From Compostibacillus humi (lineage in GTDB: Bacteria; Bacillota; Bacilli; Bacillales; Amphibacillaceae), in NCBI RefSeq assembly GCF_014637175.1, contig NZ_BMEV01000033.1, positions 1 through 36,979 on the forward strand: 36,979 bases of DNA. The letters run 5' to 3'. Positions 1 through 8,612 of this stretch are shown here, piece by piece. The notes beneath the pieces were generated by a model. That model was not told where the DNA came from, ran no database searches, and saw only the letters and a list, made by a program, of their open reading frames with translations. Made by a program: the position numbers and the translations under genes. Numbering within the stretch: the stretch's first letter is position 1; every line of letters starts with the position of its first letter.

Positions 1-71
1 GTAGATAGGTCCGAGGTGGAAGCGTGGTGACACGTGGAGCTGACGGATACTAATCGATCGAGGGCTTAACT
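1..71 (+). rRNA. 23S ribosomal RNA, 3' end (partial)
   Basis: The first ~71 bases match the conserved 3' end of Bacillus 23S rRNA, including the block ACTAATCGATCGAGG followed by GCTTAAC, with which the mature molecule normally ends. The rest of the gene lies upstream of the window. The exact last base is estimated from the usual Bacillus terminus. A 5S rRNA gene would be expected within the next ~200 bases and is not seen. Confidence 0.93.
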
Positions 72-329
72 AAATTTCAAGTCGTTGTATTCTCTTATTT
101 AGTTTTGAAGGTGGAAGGTGTTGCGTTTTAGTATTAAAATGCATATAATATTATTTGCCTTCTTTATTCACATCGCGGGGTGGAGCAACGAGGGTTACTT
201 CTGCCGAATAGGCTGCGAGTTACCTCGAAGCACAACGCGTCTGTGAATAAGCTAGTAGATGCAGAGGTTAAAACTAAAATAGTTTTTTGCCACATTGAAC
301 AGGTTTCAAATTGAATTTTTTCTTCACAT
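72..329 (+). other. 23S-tRNA spacer without a recognisable 5S rRNA
   Basis: This 258-base stretch is where Bacillaceae rRNA operons normally carry 5S rRNA. None of the conserved 5S blocks (for example CCGAACACGGAAGTTAAG) is present. Instead there is AT-rich sequence and, at 167-187, an exact copy of the 21 bases that span the start of the tRNA-fMet gene (323-343). I see no protein gene here. Confidence 0.6.
167..187 (+). repeat. Truncated copy of the tRNA-fMet 5' end
   Basis: The 21 bases at 167-187 are identical to 323-343. They comprise seven bases upstream of the tRNA plus the first 14 bases of tRNA-fMet. The match stops inside the D arm and the sequence then diverges. This looks like a partial duplication or a recombination scar. 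Confidence 0.75.
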
Positions 330-408
<79 letters not shown>

Positions 409-409
409 A

Positions 410-486
410 GGTCCGGTAGTTCAGTTGGTTAGAATGCCTGCCTGTCACGCAGGAGGTCGCGGGTTCGAGTCCCGTCCGGACCGCCA
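410..486 (+). tRNA. tRNA-Asp (GTC)
   Basis: A 77-base cloverleaf with acceptor stem GGTCCGG/CCGGACC, anticodon GTC in loop CTGTCAC, T loop GGTTCGAGT and an encoded CCA. It is separated from tRNA-fMet by three bases. The pair fMet-Asp behind an rRNA operon and before thiL also occurs in B. subtilis. Confidence 0.97.
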
Positions 487-507
487 TGATTGTAATAAAT
501 ATATGAT

Positions 508-543
508 ACACACAGGATTTTGTAAAAAATCGTGTGTTTTTTT
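508..543 (+). terminator. Rho-independent terminator of the rRNA/tRNA operon
   Basis: ACACAC pairs with GTGTGT and GATTTT with AAAATC around a short loop, followed by a T run. It lies 21 bases after tRNA-Asp and closes the stable-RNA transcript. Confidence 0.75.
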
Positions 544-707
544 ATTTTGTCTATTAATAATTCCTTCCTTTCAGGAAACTTTCTACAAGTCACCTTTTAT
601 TTATCCGCTTCTGCCTCAAGTTTCAGACAATGTAAATGACGATTCCTTTTCCTTTTTCCATTGTATTTTGCTATCATGAATGTAGCTAAAAAGAAAAGGT
701 GTAATTA

Positions 708-1673
708 ATGGATGAATTCTCATTTATTGATTCGATAAAACAATCATATTATAAACAGGCTGCGCTAAAGAGGGGAATTGGTGATGATGCGGCTGTATTT
801 CATATTGATGAGGATATTGTGGCAGCGACAGATACGTTTGTTGAGGATATACATTTTTCCCGATCCACAATGCAGCCTTTTCATATCGGATATCGTGCGT
901 TAGCTGCCAACATCAGCGATATGGCAGCAATGGGGGCTCGGCCAATGTTTTACCTCGTGTCTATCGTTATTCCAACAAAGTGGCCAATGGAAGAAATCTC
1001 GGCAATTTTCTCAGGAATGGATGCCATTGCCAGTCAGTACCAAATGGATTTAATTGGCGGGGATACAGTATCTGGAAAGGAATTGGCTATTTCGATTACA
1101 GTAATCGGGAGTGTTCCGGATAATAGGGCAAGATATCGTCACGATGCAAAATCAGGTGATATTGTTTTTGTGACAGGAACACTAGGAGATTCACAAGCTG
1201 GCTTATATTTATTAAGCAAAGAAAATGCATCAGTTTTTAAAGATGCTGATTATTTTATTCTGCGTCACCGGATGCCTGCCCCTCGGGTGGAGTTTTCCTT
1301 AGGCTTACAGAAACTGAATCGCGTTTCATTAAATGATGTTAGTGACGGGATTGCCAATGAAGCAAATGAAATAGCAGAAGCATCAAGCAAAGCAATTGTT
1401 TTATATGATGATTTAATCCCAATCCACTCTTCCCTACAGCAATTTCCAAAGGAACATCAGTTTCAGTGGAAATATTTTGGCGGGGAGGATTTTGAACTAA
1501 TCGGAACGGTGCCAGAAAAGGACTGGCCATTAGTTCAGGAAATTGCGGATAATACAAAAACGAAAGTAACTAAAATTGGAATGGTTTTTGAGAGTGAAGA
1601 ACCCAGAGTGTACTATATTAAAAACAACAAAAAGCAAAAACTCTATAAACATGGATATAAACATTTAAAGTAG
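708..1673 (+). CDS. thiL: Thiamine-monophosphate kinase ThiL
   Basis: The 321-residue product is the usual ThiL length (~325). ThiL phosphorylates thiamine monophosphate with ATP to thiamine diphosphate in the cytosol, the last step of cofactor synthesis. The N-terminal KRGIGDDAAV (about residues 21-30), TDTFVEDIHF and NISDMAAMGA match the nucleotide and Mg-binding segments of the AIR-synthase-like fold, and GGDTVSG follows near residue 117. The start ATG has AAAGGTG seven bases upstream. It is the first gene of a five-gene operon and ends 11 bases before tsaE, the same order as ydiA-ydiB in B. subtilis. Confidence 0.95.
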   Translation: MDEFSFIDSIKQSYYKQAALKRGIGDDAAVFHIDEDIVAATDTFVEDIHFSRSTMQPFHIGYRALAANISDMAAMGARPMFYLVSIVIPTKWPMEEISAIFSGMDAIASQYQMDLIGGDTVSGKELAISITVIGSVPDNRARYRHDAKSGDIVFVTGTLGDSQAGLYLLSKENASVFKDADYFILRHRMPAPRVEFSLGLQKLNRVSLNDVSDGIANEANEIAEASSKAIVLYDDLIPIHSSLQQFPKEHQFQWKYFGGEDFELIGTVPEKDWPLVQEIADNTKTKVTKIGMVFESEEPRVYYIKNNKKQKLYKHGYKHLK

Positions 1674-1684
1674 GTGGAAGGCAC

Positions 1685-2140
1685 GTGTACAAAAAAGAAG
1701 TAATTACATATTCTCCAGAAGAAACATTGGAATTGGGAGTAAAATTGGGCAGCCTCCTAAGGCCTGGCAATGTCATCACGCTAGAGGGAGAGTTAGGGGC
1801 AGGAAAAACAACATTGACGAAGGGCATTGCCAAAGGTATTGGTGTAGACGACAATATTAAAAGTCCTACGTTCACCATCGTTAAGGAATATAAAGGAAAA
1901 TATCCGTTTTACCATATGGATGTATATCGTCTGGAGGATTCAGACGAAGATATCGGGTTTCTGGAATATTTTCACGGGGACGGTATTACTGTGGTAGAAT
2001 GGGCTTCCTTTATTACGGACTATTTGCCGGATGAAACATTGGATATACAAATTGATTATGGTGAAGATGAATCAAGAGTGATAAAATTTACAGCAAACAG
2101 CGATTATTACAAAGAAATTGTCGACGAATTAACAAGTTAG
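1685..2140 (+). CDS. tsaE: tRNA t6A biosynthesis ATPase TsaE
   Basis: TsaE (YdiB family, 151 residues) is the small P-loop ATPase that cycles the TsaB-TsaD complex which attaches threonylcarbamoyl to A37 of ANN-decoding tRNAs. The Walker A loop GELGAGKTT is at residues 35-43, SPTFTIV (59-65) is the family switch segment, and HMDVYRL and VVEWA follow, as in all TsaE proteins. The start is GTG at 1685, with AGGTGG seven bases upstream. It sits between thiL and tsaB with gaps of 11 and 12 bases, so the t6A genes are translated from one message. Confidence 0.95.
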   Translation: MYKKEVITYSPEETLELGVKLGSLLRPGNVITLEGELGAGKTTLTKGIAKGIGVDDNIKSPTFTIVKEYKGKYPFYHMDVYRLEDSDEDIGFLEYFHGDGITVVEWASFITDYLPDETLDIQIDYGEDESRVIKFTANSDYYKEIVDELTS

Positions 2141-2152
2141 GAGCAACAGAAA

Positions 2153-2848
2153 ATGAATATACTTGCAATGGATACGTCTACTCAGGTGATGGGGGTTTCC
2201 ATCCTAAAGAACAATGAAATACGAACCGAAATCGTTACCAACATACCTAAAAACCATTCGGTACGGCTAATGCCGGCGATAGAACAAGCGATGAATTTAG
2301 TTGGTCTTGAGCCAAAGGAGTTAGATAAAATTGTCACTACTATTGGACCAGGATCGTATACCGGCATCCGCATCGGACTAACAACGGCAAAAACGATGGG
2401 CTGGGCGCTGAATATTCCAGTTGTCGGTGTCAGCAGTCTGGAAGTGATGGCATACCAAGGCAGATTTTTTGAAGGATATATCTGTCCTTTTATCGATGCT
2501 AGGCGTGGAATGGTGTTTGCAGGGGTATATCAATGGAAACAAAATGAATTGTATCTTGTATATGAAGAAAAAAATATTTCGATGGAAAAAGTATTAAATA
2601 AACTGAAAGAAGACGGCATGCCTGTTCTTTTTTTAAGTCCTGATATGAAAATTCATGAAGGTCAAATAAAGGAAGTTTTGGCAGAAATGGCAGTTATTCC
2701 GGAACAGCCCCATCAATTAATTCGCCCCGGTTTTATCGGACTTGCCGGAAGTAAAAAAGACCCGGCATCGGTCCATGAATTAACGCCAAATTATTTAAGA
2801 CTAGCTGAAGCTGAAGCAAAATGGCTAAATAGGATGAAGGAAAAATAA
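2153..2848 (+). CDS. tsaB: tRNA t6A biosynthesis scaffold TsaB
   Basis: TsaB (YdiC/YeaZ family, 231 residues) is the ASKHA-fold partner that dimerises with TsaD; it has no activity alone but is needed to build the t6A synthase. The N-terminal phosphate loop MDTSTQVMGVS (residues 6-16) and the segment GPGSYTGIRIGL (about 66-77) are diagnostic. GAGC in TAGGAGC sits upstream of the ATG as ribosome binding site. The 4-base gap to rimI points to translational coupling. Confidence 0.94.
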   Translation: MNILAMDTSTQVMGVSILKNNEIRTEIVTNIPKNHSVRLMPAIEQAMNLVGLEPKELDKIVTTIGPGSYTGIRIGLTTAKTMGWALNIPVVGVSSLEVMAYQGRFFEGYICPFIDARRGMVFAGVYQWKQNELYLVYEEKNISMEKVLNKLKEDGMPVLFLSPDMKIHEGQIKEVLAEMAVIPEQPHQLIRPGFIGLAGSKKDPASVHELTPNYLRLAEAEAKWLNRMKEK

Positions 2849-2852
2849 AAAA

Positions 2853-3302
2853 ATGGAAGATGTTATTATTCGAAAGATGGAAATAGATGATATTCCCCAA
2901 GTGGTGGAAGTTGAGAAATCCTCCTTTCCGACACCTTGGTCAACAGACATTTTCTATCAGGAGATTATAGAGAACCAGTTTTCTCATTACTACGTGATGG
3001 AATATGGAGAAAAAATTATTGGATATGTAGGAATGTGGATAGTCATTGACGATGCCCAGATTACAACGATAGCCATATCCCCTGAATACAGGAGAAAAAA
3101 ATTAGGGGAGAAACTTTTTGGCTTTTCCTTGCAAACAGCATTGGCTATGGGAGCAAAAGTTTTATCATTGGAAGTCCGGGTTTCCAATATTCCTGCTCAG
3201 AAATTGTATCGAAAATTTGGGCTCATGCCTGGCGGAATTCGAAAAAATTACTATACAGATAATGGCGAAGATGCTATTGTAATGTGGGTGAACTTATCAT
3301 GA
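2853..3302 (+). CDS. rimI: Ribosomal protein S18-alanine N-acetyltransferase RimI
   Basis: A 149-residue GNAT-fold acetyltransferase. RimI transfers acetyl from acetyl-CoA to the N-terminal alanine of S18. The acetyl-CoA loop is seen as [11 protein letters not shown] (residues 78-88), and [16 protein letters not shown] (108-123) is the RimI-type motif [12 protein letters not shown] precedes it. Its SD (AGGATGAAGG) lies inside the end of tsaB. The stop TGA overlaps the tsaD ATG by four bases. The tsaB-rimI-tsaD order is the standard Firmicutes arrangement. Confidence 0.93.
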   Translation: MEDVIIRKMEIDDIPQVVEVEKSSFPTPWSTDIFYQEIIENQFSHYYVMEYGEKIIGYVGMWIVIDDAQITTIAISPEYRRKKLGEKLFGFSLQTALAMGAKVLSLEVRVSNIPAQKLYRKFGLMPGGIRKNYYTDNGEDAIVMWVNLS

Positions 3303-4309
3303 ATAAAGACATTTATATTTTAGGTATTGAAACGAGCTGCGATGAAACGGCAACTGCGATTGTGAAAAATGGAAGAGAGATTGTTTCCAATGTAGTTTCA
3401 TCACAAATAAAAAGCCATGAACGGTTCGGTGGAGTAGTTCCCGAAATTGCTTCCAGGCATCATGTCGAACAGATAACGATCGTTCTGGAAGAAACTATTC
3501 AAAAATCCGGACTGACTTGGGACGACATTGATGGAATTGCAGTAACCGAAGGCCCGGGATTGGTCGGCGCCTTGCTCGTCGGGGTAAGTGCAGCTAAAGC
3601 ATTGGCATTTGCCAAAAATAAACCACTGATTGGTGTTCATCATATTGCCGGGCATATTTATGCGAATCGTTTGGAAGAGGAATTTTCCTTTCCTTTGCTT
3701 GCTCTGATTGTTTCCGGCGGACACACAGAACTTGTCCTTATGAAGGAACATGGCCAATATGAATTGATTGGCGAAACGCGGGACGATGCTGCAGGCGAAG
3801 CCTTTGACAAGGTAGCGAGAATGTTAAATTTGCCGTATCCGGGCGGTCCGCATATTGACAAGCTGGCAAAAGTCGGCGAGGATACGTTGGAATTTCCGAG
3901 AGCTTGGTTAGAGGAAGGGAGCTATGATTTTAGTTTCAGCGGTTTAAAATCGGCGGTAATTAATAAAATTCACAATGCCAAGCAGCGAGGGGAAAATTTA
4001 AAAAAGGAAGATATTGCAGCCAGTTTTCAAAACAGTGTTGTGGAAGTTCTTACGGAAAAAACGTATCGAGCAGCTCTCGAATTTGAAGTAAAACAAGTAA
4101 TTGTTGCTGGAGGAGTAGCTGCCAATCAGGGACTGAGAACTGCTTTAATGGAAAAGTTTGCACCTACTCAAATTCCTTTAAGCATTCCGCCGTTATCTCT
4201 TTGTACAGATAATGCTGCAATGATTGCTGCAGCAGGGATGATTAATTATCTTAAAGGCAAAAGATCTTCTCTAGATTTAAATGCTAACCCGTCGCTGCCG
4301 TTAAGCTAA
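3299..4309 (+). CDS. tsaD: tRNA t6A threonylcarbamoyltransferase TsaD
   Basis: TsaD (Gcp/Kae1 family) is the catalytic subunit that moves the threonylcarbamoyl group from its AMP ester to tRNA A37. With the start at 3299 the protein has 336 residues. [10 protein letters not shown] (9-18) is the ATPase-fold loop, HHIAGH provides metal-binding H115 and H119, and [18 protein letters not shown] and [12 protein letters not shown] follow. I chose ATG 3299 over the in-frame GTG 3284 because GGTGA lies seven bases upstream and the ATGA overlap with rimI is classical; homologues also begin just before this glycine-rich loop. It is the last gene of the thiL operon. Confidence 0.95.
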   Translation: MNKDIYILGIETSCDETATAIVKNGREIVSNVVSSQIKSHERFGGVVPEIASRHHVEQITIVLEETIQKSGLTWDDIDGIAVTEGPGLVGALLVGVSAAKALAFAKNKPLIGVHHIAGHIYANRLEEEFSFPLLALIVSGGHTELVLMKEHGQYELIGETRDDAAGEAFDKVARMLNLPYPGGPHIDKLAKVGEDTLEFPRAWLEEGSYDFSFSGLKSAVINKIHNAKQRGENLKKEDIAASFQNSVVEVLTEKTYRAALEFEVKQVIVAGGVAANQGLRTALMEKFAPTQIPLSIPPLSLCTDNAAMIAAAGMINYLKGKRSSLDLNANPSLPLS

Positions 4310-4318
4310 TCCTCAAAG

Positions 4319-4480
4319 TTATCCACAATCATGTGGATAATGACGCTGGACGATGATATAAACTGTTAGTAATAGTGGATAAAAATGGGGATAACATTTC
4401 CTTTTGTTGTGGATATTGTGCATAATTTCAGAGGTTATTCGAATTAAAAGGGTTTATACACGAAAACCGCATGTGGATAA
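4319..4480 (+). promoter_or_regulatory. DnaA-box cluster between tsaD and rodA
   Basis: Four 9-mers match the DnaA box TTATNCACA exactly: 4319-4327 (plus), 4332-4340, 4417-4425 and 4472-4480 (all minus). Near matches with one mismatch lie at 4374-4382, 4386-4394, 4408-4416 and 4454-4462. The first two are a perfect inverted pair with a four-base gap. Eight boxes or near-boxes in 162 bases is far above chance. B. subtilis has oriC-distal DnaA-box clusters that tune initiation, and I recall one near its tsaD (gcp) gene; that comparison is from memory. Confidence 0.85.
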
Positions 4481-4512
4481 CTTTTATACAGGAAGAAATT
4501 TGGTGAACCTAA

Positions 4513-5685
4513 ATGAAAAAGCGACAATCCTATTATTTTCAAACCGATTTAATTATTATTTTTATTCTTTTCGTTTGTGTCAGTTTGCTTTCCATTTATA
4601 ACGCTCAACAAATGGACCAGTACGGTAACGATTTTGTCTGGAAACAAATTGTTTGGTTTACCGTTGGAGTGCTACTCGTCGCTGCGATACAATATTTCGA
4701 TCTGGAGCAATTGTATAAATCCAGTTTATATATTTACATTACCGGAATTGCCGTTTTAATACTCCTGCTAATAAGTCCGGAGTCGATAGCCGAGCCAGTA
4801 AACGGGGCAAAAAGCTGGTTTACACTGCCTGGCCTTTCCCTGCAGCCAGCAGAGTTCACGAAAATCACGACTATTCTTTATATGGCAAAAGTAATTACCC
4901 GTCACAAAGCAAAGTATGAAATCAGTAATATAAAGACAGATACTGTATTGCTTATAAAGATTCTCGTTGTTACTGCTATTCCAGTACTGCTAATCTTGCA
5001 GCAGCCGGATTTTGGTACGTCGATGGTATATCTATTTATTGCAGGAATGATGATTATTTTATCCGGAATCAGCTGGAAAATAATTACGAGCTTGATTGTA
5101 ATTATTTCAGCTGGTATTGCTGCTGTTTTAACCTTTATTATCAAATTTCCTGACTTTGTTAAAGAATTAGTCGGTCCTGGCCGAGCCTACCAAATTGACC
5201 GGATATTAACGTGGTTTGATCCATCGCAACAGACAAGTGATGCGACATGGCATTTTGATCGTGCCCATATGGCTCTCGGGTCTGGCCAGTTATTCGGAAA
5301 AGGGATTAACGGATTAGAAGTTTACTATTCGGAAGCCCAAACTGATTTTATTTTCTCTGTAATTGGCGAAAGTTTCGGCTTTATCGGCAGTTCATTTGTT
5401 GTTTTTCTTTATTTTGTATTGCTCTATAAATTTGTCACGTTAGGATTAAGCATTTATAAGCATTCTCCTTTTGCGGCTTACTATTTATTTGGTTACTTAA
5501 GTCTTATTCTCATTCATGTGTTCCAAAATATTGGAATGACCTTAGGAATTATGCCGATTACAGGTATTCCGCTGCTCCTAATCAGTTATGGGGGAAGTTC
5601 GGTTTTATCGACGATGATTGGCATGGGAATTGTGTATCGTATTGCGGTGGAAAATACGATCCAAAATGATTATTTGTTTAAATAA
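4513..5685 (+). CDS. rodA: SEDS-family peptidoglycan glycosyltransferase, RodA type
   Basis: A 390-residue integral membrane protein with about ten hydrophobic helices. RodA polymerises lipid II into glycan strands for cell elongation, in partnership with a class B penicillin-binding protein. SEDS signatures are GAKSWF (98-103, with W102), LQPAEFTKI (110-118), PDFGTS (165-170), TDFIFSVIGESFGF with the putative catalytic D278, GMTLGIMPITGIPLL and SYGGSS near the C-terminus. The length and sequence are closer to B. subtilis RodA (~393) than to FtsW or SpoVE. GGTGA is the likely SD. The gene stands alone behind the DnaA-box cluster; in B. subtilis rodA is elsewhere on the chromosome. FtsW-like roles cannot be excluded from sequence alone. 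Confidence 0.88.
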   Translation: MKKRQSYYFQTDLIIIFILFVCVSLLSIYNAQQMDQYGNDFVWKQIVWFTVGVLLVAAIQYFDLEQLYKSSLYIYITGIAVLILLLISPESIAEPVNGAKSWFTLPGLSLQPAEFTKITTILYMAKVITRHKAKYEISNIKTDTVLLIKILVVTAIPVLLILQQPDFGTSMVYLFIAGMMIILSGISWKIITSLIVIISAGIAAVLTFIIKFPDFVKELVGPGRAYQIDRILTWFDPSQQTSDATWHFDRAHMALGSGQLFGKGINGLEVYYSEAQTDFIFSVIGESFGFIGSSFVVFLYFVLLYKFVTLGLSIYKHSPFAAYYLFGYLSLILIHVFQNIGMTLGIMPITGIPLLLISYGGSSVLSTMIGMGIVYRIAVENTIQNDYLFK

Positions 5686-5694
5686 TGGATAGAC

Positions 5695-5736
5695 ACAGCA
5701 TATCAATTAACATTTGATTGGTATGCTGTTTTTTTT
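5695..5736 (+). terminator. Rho-independent terminator of rodA
   Basis: ACAGCATATCAAT pairs with ATTGGTATGCTGT (one G-T pair) around a short loop and is followed by a run of eight T. It begins nine bases after the rodA stop. Confidence 0.88.
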
Positions 5737-5802
5737 GTTTAAGTGATGCGGCTGAAATGAAGAGAGACAGGGGGAAAATCGTTGTATTAAAAAAATATTG
5801 CT

Positions 5803-5840
5803 GATTATAAACATAAAAGACCGACATAGCAGCCGGTCTT
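5803..5840 (-). terminator. Terminator of the ABC-F gene
   Basis: On the minus strand AAGACCG and CGGTCTT form a seven-base stem with a ten-base loop, followed by the T-rich TTTATGTTTATAAT. It lies 23 bases past the ABC-F stop. The T tract is interrupted, so the call is moderate. Confidence 0.6.
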
Positions 5841-5862
5841 AGGGTAAATGATACGTTATAAA

Positions 5863-7794
5863 CTATGAGAGTTCTTCCTGTAGCTCTGTCCATTCTTCAA
5901 GCATTGTATCTGCTTCTTGTTTCAGCTGTTCTAGTTTTTCATTCATTTCCAGAGCTTTCATATGATCTTCATAAACTTCTGGTTTAGTCATCAGTTCTTC
6001 GACTTCTGCGATCTCTTTTTCCAGCCGTTCAATGTCTCTTTCCAACTGTTCGGCTCTGCGCTTTTTCTTGCGCATTTCACTTTGGATTTGCTTTTCCCTC
6101 TCGTAACTGCCCTTCTGGTTCGATTCCTTTTTCTTATTCTCTATTTCTTTGTTTTCCAAAAGGGCAATTTCCTCTTCTTCCCGCTTCTTTTCAATATAAT
6201 AATCATAGTCCCCAAGATAGACGCGCAATTCATCGGTCCTGAGTTCGGCTACTTGGCTTGTGATTTTATTAATAAAATATCGGTCGTGAGAAACGAAAAT
6301 AATCGTGCCGGGATAGTCTAATAGAGCCTCTTCCAAAACCTCTTTGCTGTCAATATCTAAATGGTTGGTCGGCTCATCAAGTATTAACAAATTTGCCTTT
6401 TTCATCATTAATTTTGCAAGAGCAAGCCTTGCTTTTTCTCCTCCGCTTAAAGTATGCACTTCTTTTAAAACATCGTCACCGGAAAACAGGAAATTCCCTA
6501 AGATGGTACGGATATCCCTTTCGTTCATTGTCGGGTAATCGTCCCAAAGCTCGTTCAAAACCGATTTGTTGGAGGATAGTTCTGCCTGTTCCTGGTCATA
6601 ATAGCCAATTTGTACGTTGGTGCCAAGCTGAATGACTCCATTGGCAGGAACTTCCTTCCCGATTATCAGTTTTAATAAAGTTGTTTTCCCTGCTCCGTTT
6701 GGGCCAACGATCGCGATTCGGTCTCCTCGGTTTACCCGGAGGGAAATGTTTTGGAATAAATCTTTGCTTTCTCCTTCGTAACGAAAGGCCACGTCATCCA
6801 TTTTTAACACGTCATTTCCGCTCCGGCGTTCGATTTGGAATGAGAAACGGGCAGATGCTTCGCTTCCGACAGGCTTCTCCATTCGTTCCATCTTTTCCAG
6901 CTGTTTCCTGCGGCTTTGGGCCCGCTTTGTAGTAGAAGCCCGAACTATATTCCGCTGGATAAACTCTTCCATATGCCTAATTTCTTCTTGCTGTTTTTCG
7001 TATTCCTTTAGTTGTTTTTCCAGCGCAACGGCCTTTTGTTCCAAATATTTGCTGTACGTCCCGTAATACTTCGTCATTTTTTTTCGGGAAATTTCATAAA
7101 CAATCTTAACTATCTTGTCTAAAAAATAACGGTCGTGGGAAACAATAACGATAGCACCAGGATAGTTCAATAAATAATTTTCCAGCCAGCTTAACGTGTC
7201 AATATCTAAATGGTTGGTCGGCTCATCCAAAATTAGGAGATTAGGTTTCAGCAATAATAACTTTCCTAAAGCGAGCCGTGTTTTTTGCCCGCCGCTCAGC
7301 TCCGAAATCGGCGTATCATAGTCGTAATGTTGAAACTGCAGTCCATTTAATACTGCTTTTATTTCTGATTCATATATATAGCCGCCGTCCGATTGATATT
7401 TGTGCAGCAATTCATCGTACTCTTTTAAAAGTTTTTCATAAGACTGGGGTGACATTGAAGTTGCTTGTTCCATTTTTTGTTCCAGTATCCGCAATCTTTT
7501 TTCCATTTCAAGCAATGGCTGAAATACTTCTATCATTTCATCCCAAATTGTTTTTCCGGATTCCAATTCCATATGCTGGGCCAAATAGCCAATCGTGAGA
7601 TCTTTCGGTTTGATAATTTCCCCTTCATCATAGGAGAGTTCACCAGCAATTATTTTCAGCAACGTCGACTTGCCTGTACCGTTTCTTCCGACGATGGCAA
7701 CCCGGTCTTGATCTTTAATTTCCATTTTTATATTGGAAAAAATCTCTTCGGAACCGAAGGATTTGGATAGTCCATTAATTTGCATATAAATCAT
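5863..7794 (-). CDS. ABC-F family ATPase (YdiF type)
   Basis: A soluble tandem ABC ATPase of 643 residues with no membrane segments. ABC-F proteins bind the ribosomal E site and help stalled or antibiotic-bound ribosomes. Two full ATP sites are present: GRNGTGKST (about 36-44) with LSGGQ and LLILDEPTNHLDID, and GPNGAGKTT with LSGGE and a second LLILDEPTNHLDID. The charged linker between them (QRNIVRASTTKRAQSRRK region) is the P-site interaction motif, and a long C-terminal coiled coil rich in E and K completes the protein, as in B. subtilis YdiF. The start is ATG 7794, six bases after AGGTG; the in-frame GTG at 7803 lies inside that SD. It converges on rodA. Confidence 0.92.
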   Translation of the reverse strand: MIYMQINGLSKSFGSEEIFSNIKMEIKDQDRVAIVGRNGTGKSTLLKIIAGELSYDEGEIIKPKDLTIGYLAQHMELESGKTIWDEMIEVFQPLLEMEKRLRILEQKMEQATSMSPQSYEKLLKEYDELLHKYQSDGGYIYESEIKAVLNGLQFQHYDYDTPISELSGGQKTRLALGKLLLLKPNLLILDEPTNHLDIDTLSWLENYLLNYPGAIVIVSHDRYFLDKIVKIVYEISRKKMTKYYGTYSKYLEQKAVALEKQLKEYEKQQEEIRHMEEFIQRNIVRASTTKRAQSRRKQLEKMERMEKPVGSEASARFSFQIERRSGNDVLKMDDVAFRYEGESKDLFQNISLRVNRGDRIAIVGPNGAGKTTLLKLIIGKEVPANGVIQLGTNVQIGYYDQEQAELSSNKSVLNELWDDYPTMNERDIRTILGNFLFSGDDVLKEVHTLSGGEKARLALAKLMMKKANLLILDEPTNHLDIDSKEVLEEALLDYPGTIIFVSHDRYFINKITSQVAELRTDELRVYLGDYDYYIEKKREEEEIALLENKEIENKKKESNQKGSYEREKQIQSEMRKKKRRAEQLERDIERLEKEIAEVEELMTKPEVYEDHMKALEMNEKLEQLKQEADTMLEEWTELQEELS

Positions 7795-7852
7795 TCTTTT
7801 CACCTCATCGCATTCTAGTGTATCGTATAAATTCCTGTATCGACAACTTAAA

Positions 7853-7870
7853 TTGTGAAAAATATCACGA
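7853..7870 (+). promoter_or_regulatory. Rex operator upstream of rex
   Basis: TTGTGA-N6-TCACGA differs at one base from the Rex consensus TTGTGA-N6-TCACAA. It lies 65 bases before the rex start and between the divergent ABC-F and rex genes. A further half site TTGTGA is at 7915-7920, next to the rex ribosome binding site. NADH-sensitive autoregulation of rex is the simplest reading. Confidence 0.75.
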
Positions 7871-7934
7871 CTTTATTGATATTTTTTGTTAATATAGTAA
7901 ATAGGTGAATACAATTGTGAAGTGAGGCAGAAAC

Positions 7935-8573
7935 ATGGAACAAAATAAAATACCACAGGCAACTGCGAAGAGACTACCATTGTATTACAGGTTTTTAAAT
8001 AATTTATATCAGCAAGGGAAGAAGAGGGTTTCCTCGAAGGAACTTAGTGAAGCAGTAAAAGTAGATTCGGCGACAATCCGAAGGGACTTTTCTTACTTTG
8101 GCGCCCTTGGCAAAAAGGGATATGGATATAACGTTGAGTATTTGCTCGGTTTTTTCCGAAGCACATTGGATCAGCATGAAATTACTGAAGTGGCGTTAAT
8201 CGGAGTTGGAAATCTCGGCACCGCCTTTTTAAAATATAGTTTTTTGAAAAATAATAATATCCGAATTACGAAGGCATTCGATAAAGATCCAAATAAAGTC
8301 GGGACAGAAGTAGAAGGTGTACCGATATATTCCATTGATGAAATGGATAAACATTTGGGACATATTCGTGTTGCTATTTTGGCCATTCCTGCATCCGAAG
8401 CGGATGCGGTAACTGATATTCTCGTAAAACATGGCATTATCGGTATTCTTAATTTTACTCCTGCAAGAATTACAGTACCAAAACATGTAAGGGTACATCA
8501 TATTGATTTTGCAGTGGAATTACAGGCATTAGTCTATTTCTTAAAGCATTATCCATTGGAAAAAGACGAATAA
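7935..8573 (+). CDS. rex: Redox-sensing transcriptional repressor Rex
   Basis: Rex (212 residues) binds DNA when the NADH/NAD+ ratio is low and releases it when NADH rises, controlling fermentation and respiration genes. The N-terminal winged helix includes [20 protein letters not shown] (33-52), the recognition helix region. The Rossmann loop GVGNLG is at 90-95, followed by the NAD-binding core and the C-terminal domain-swap helix ([13 protein letters not shown]). AGTGAGG precedes the ATG. In B. subtilis rex is followed by tatAY-tatCY; here those genes are absent and a convergent protease gene follows directly. Confidence 0.96.
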   Translation: MEQNKIPQATAKRLPLYYRFLNNLYQQGKKRVSSKELSEAVKVDSATIRRDFSYFGALGKKGYGYNVEYLLGFFRSTLDQHEITEVALIGVGNLGTAFLKYSFLKNNNIRITKAFDKDPNKVGTEVEGVPIYSIDEMDKHLGHIRVAILAIPASEADAVTDILVKHGIIGILNFTPARITVPKHVRVHHIDFAVELQALVYFLKHYPLEKDE

Positions 8574-8582
8574 TATAAAGCG

Positions 8583-8612
8583 GGCGGAGAGCAGAAACTC
8601 TCCGCCTTTTTA
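8583..8612 (+). terminator. Terminator between convergent rex and CPBP genes
   Basis: GGCGGAGAG and CTCTCCGCC form a perfect nine-base stem with a six-base loop, followed by TTTTT on the plus strand. On the minus strand the tail is weaker, but the stem probably serves both genes. Confidence 0.9.
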
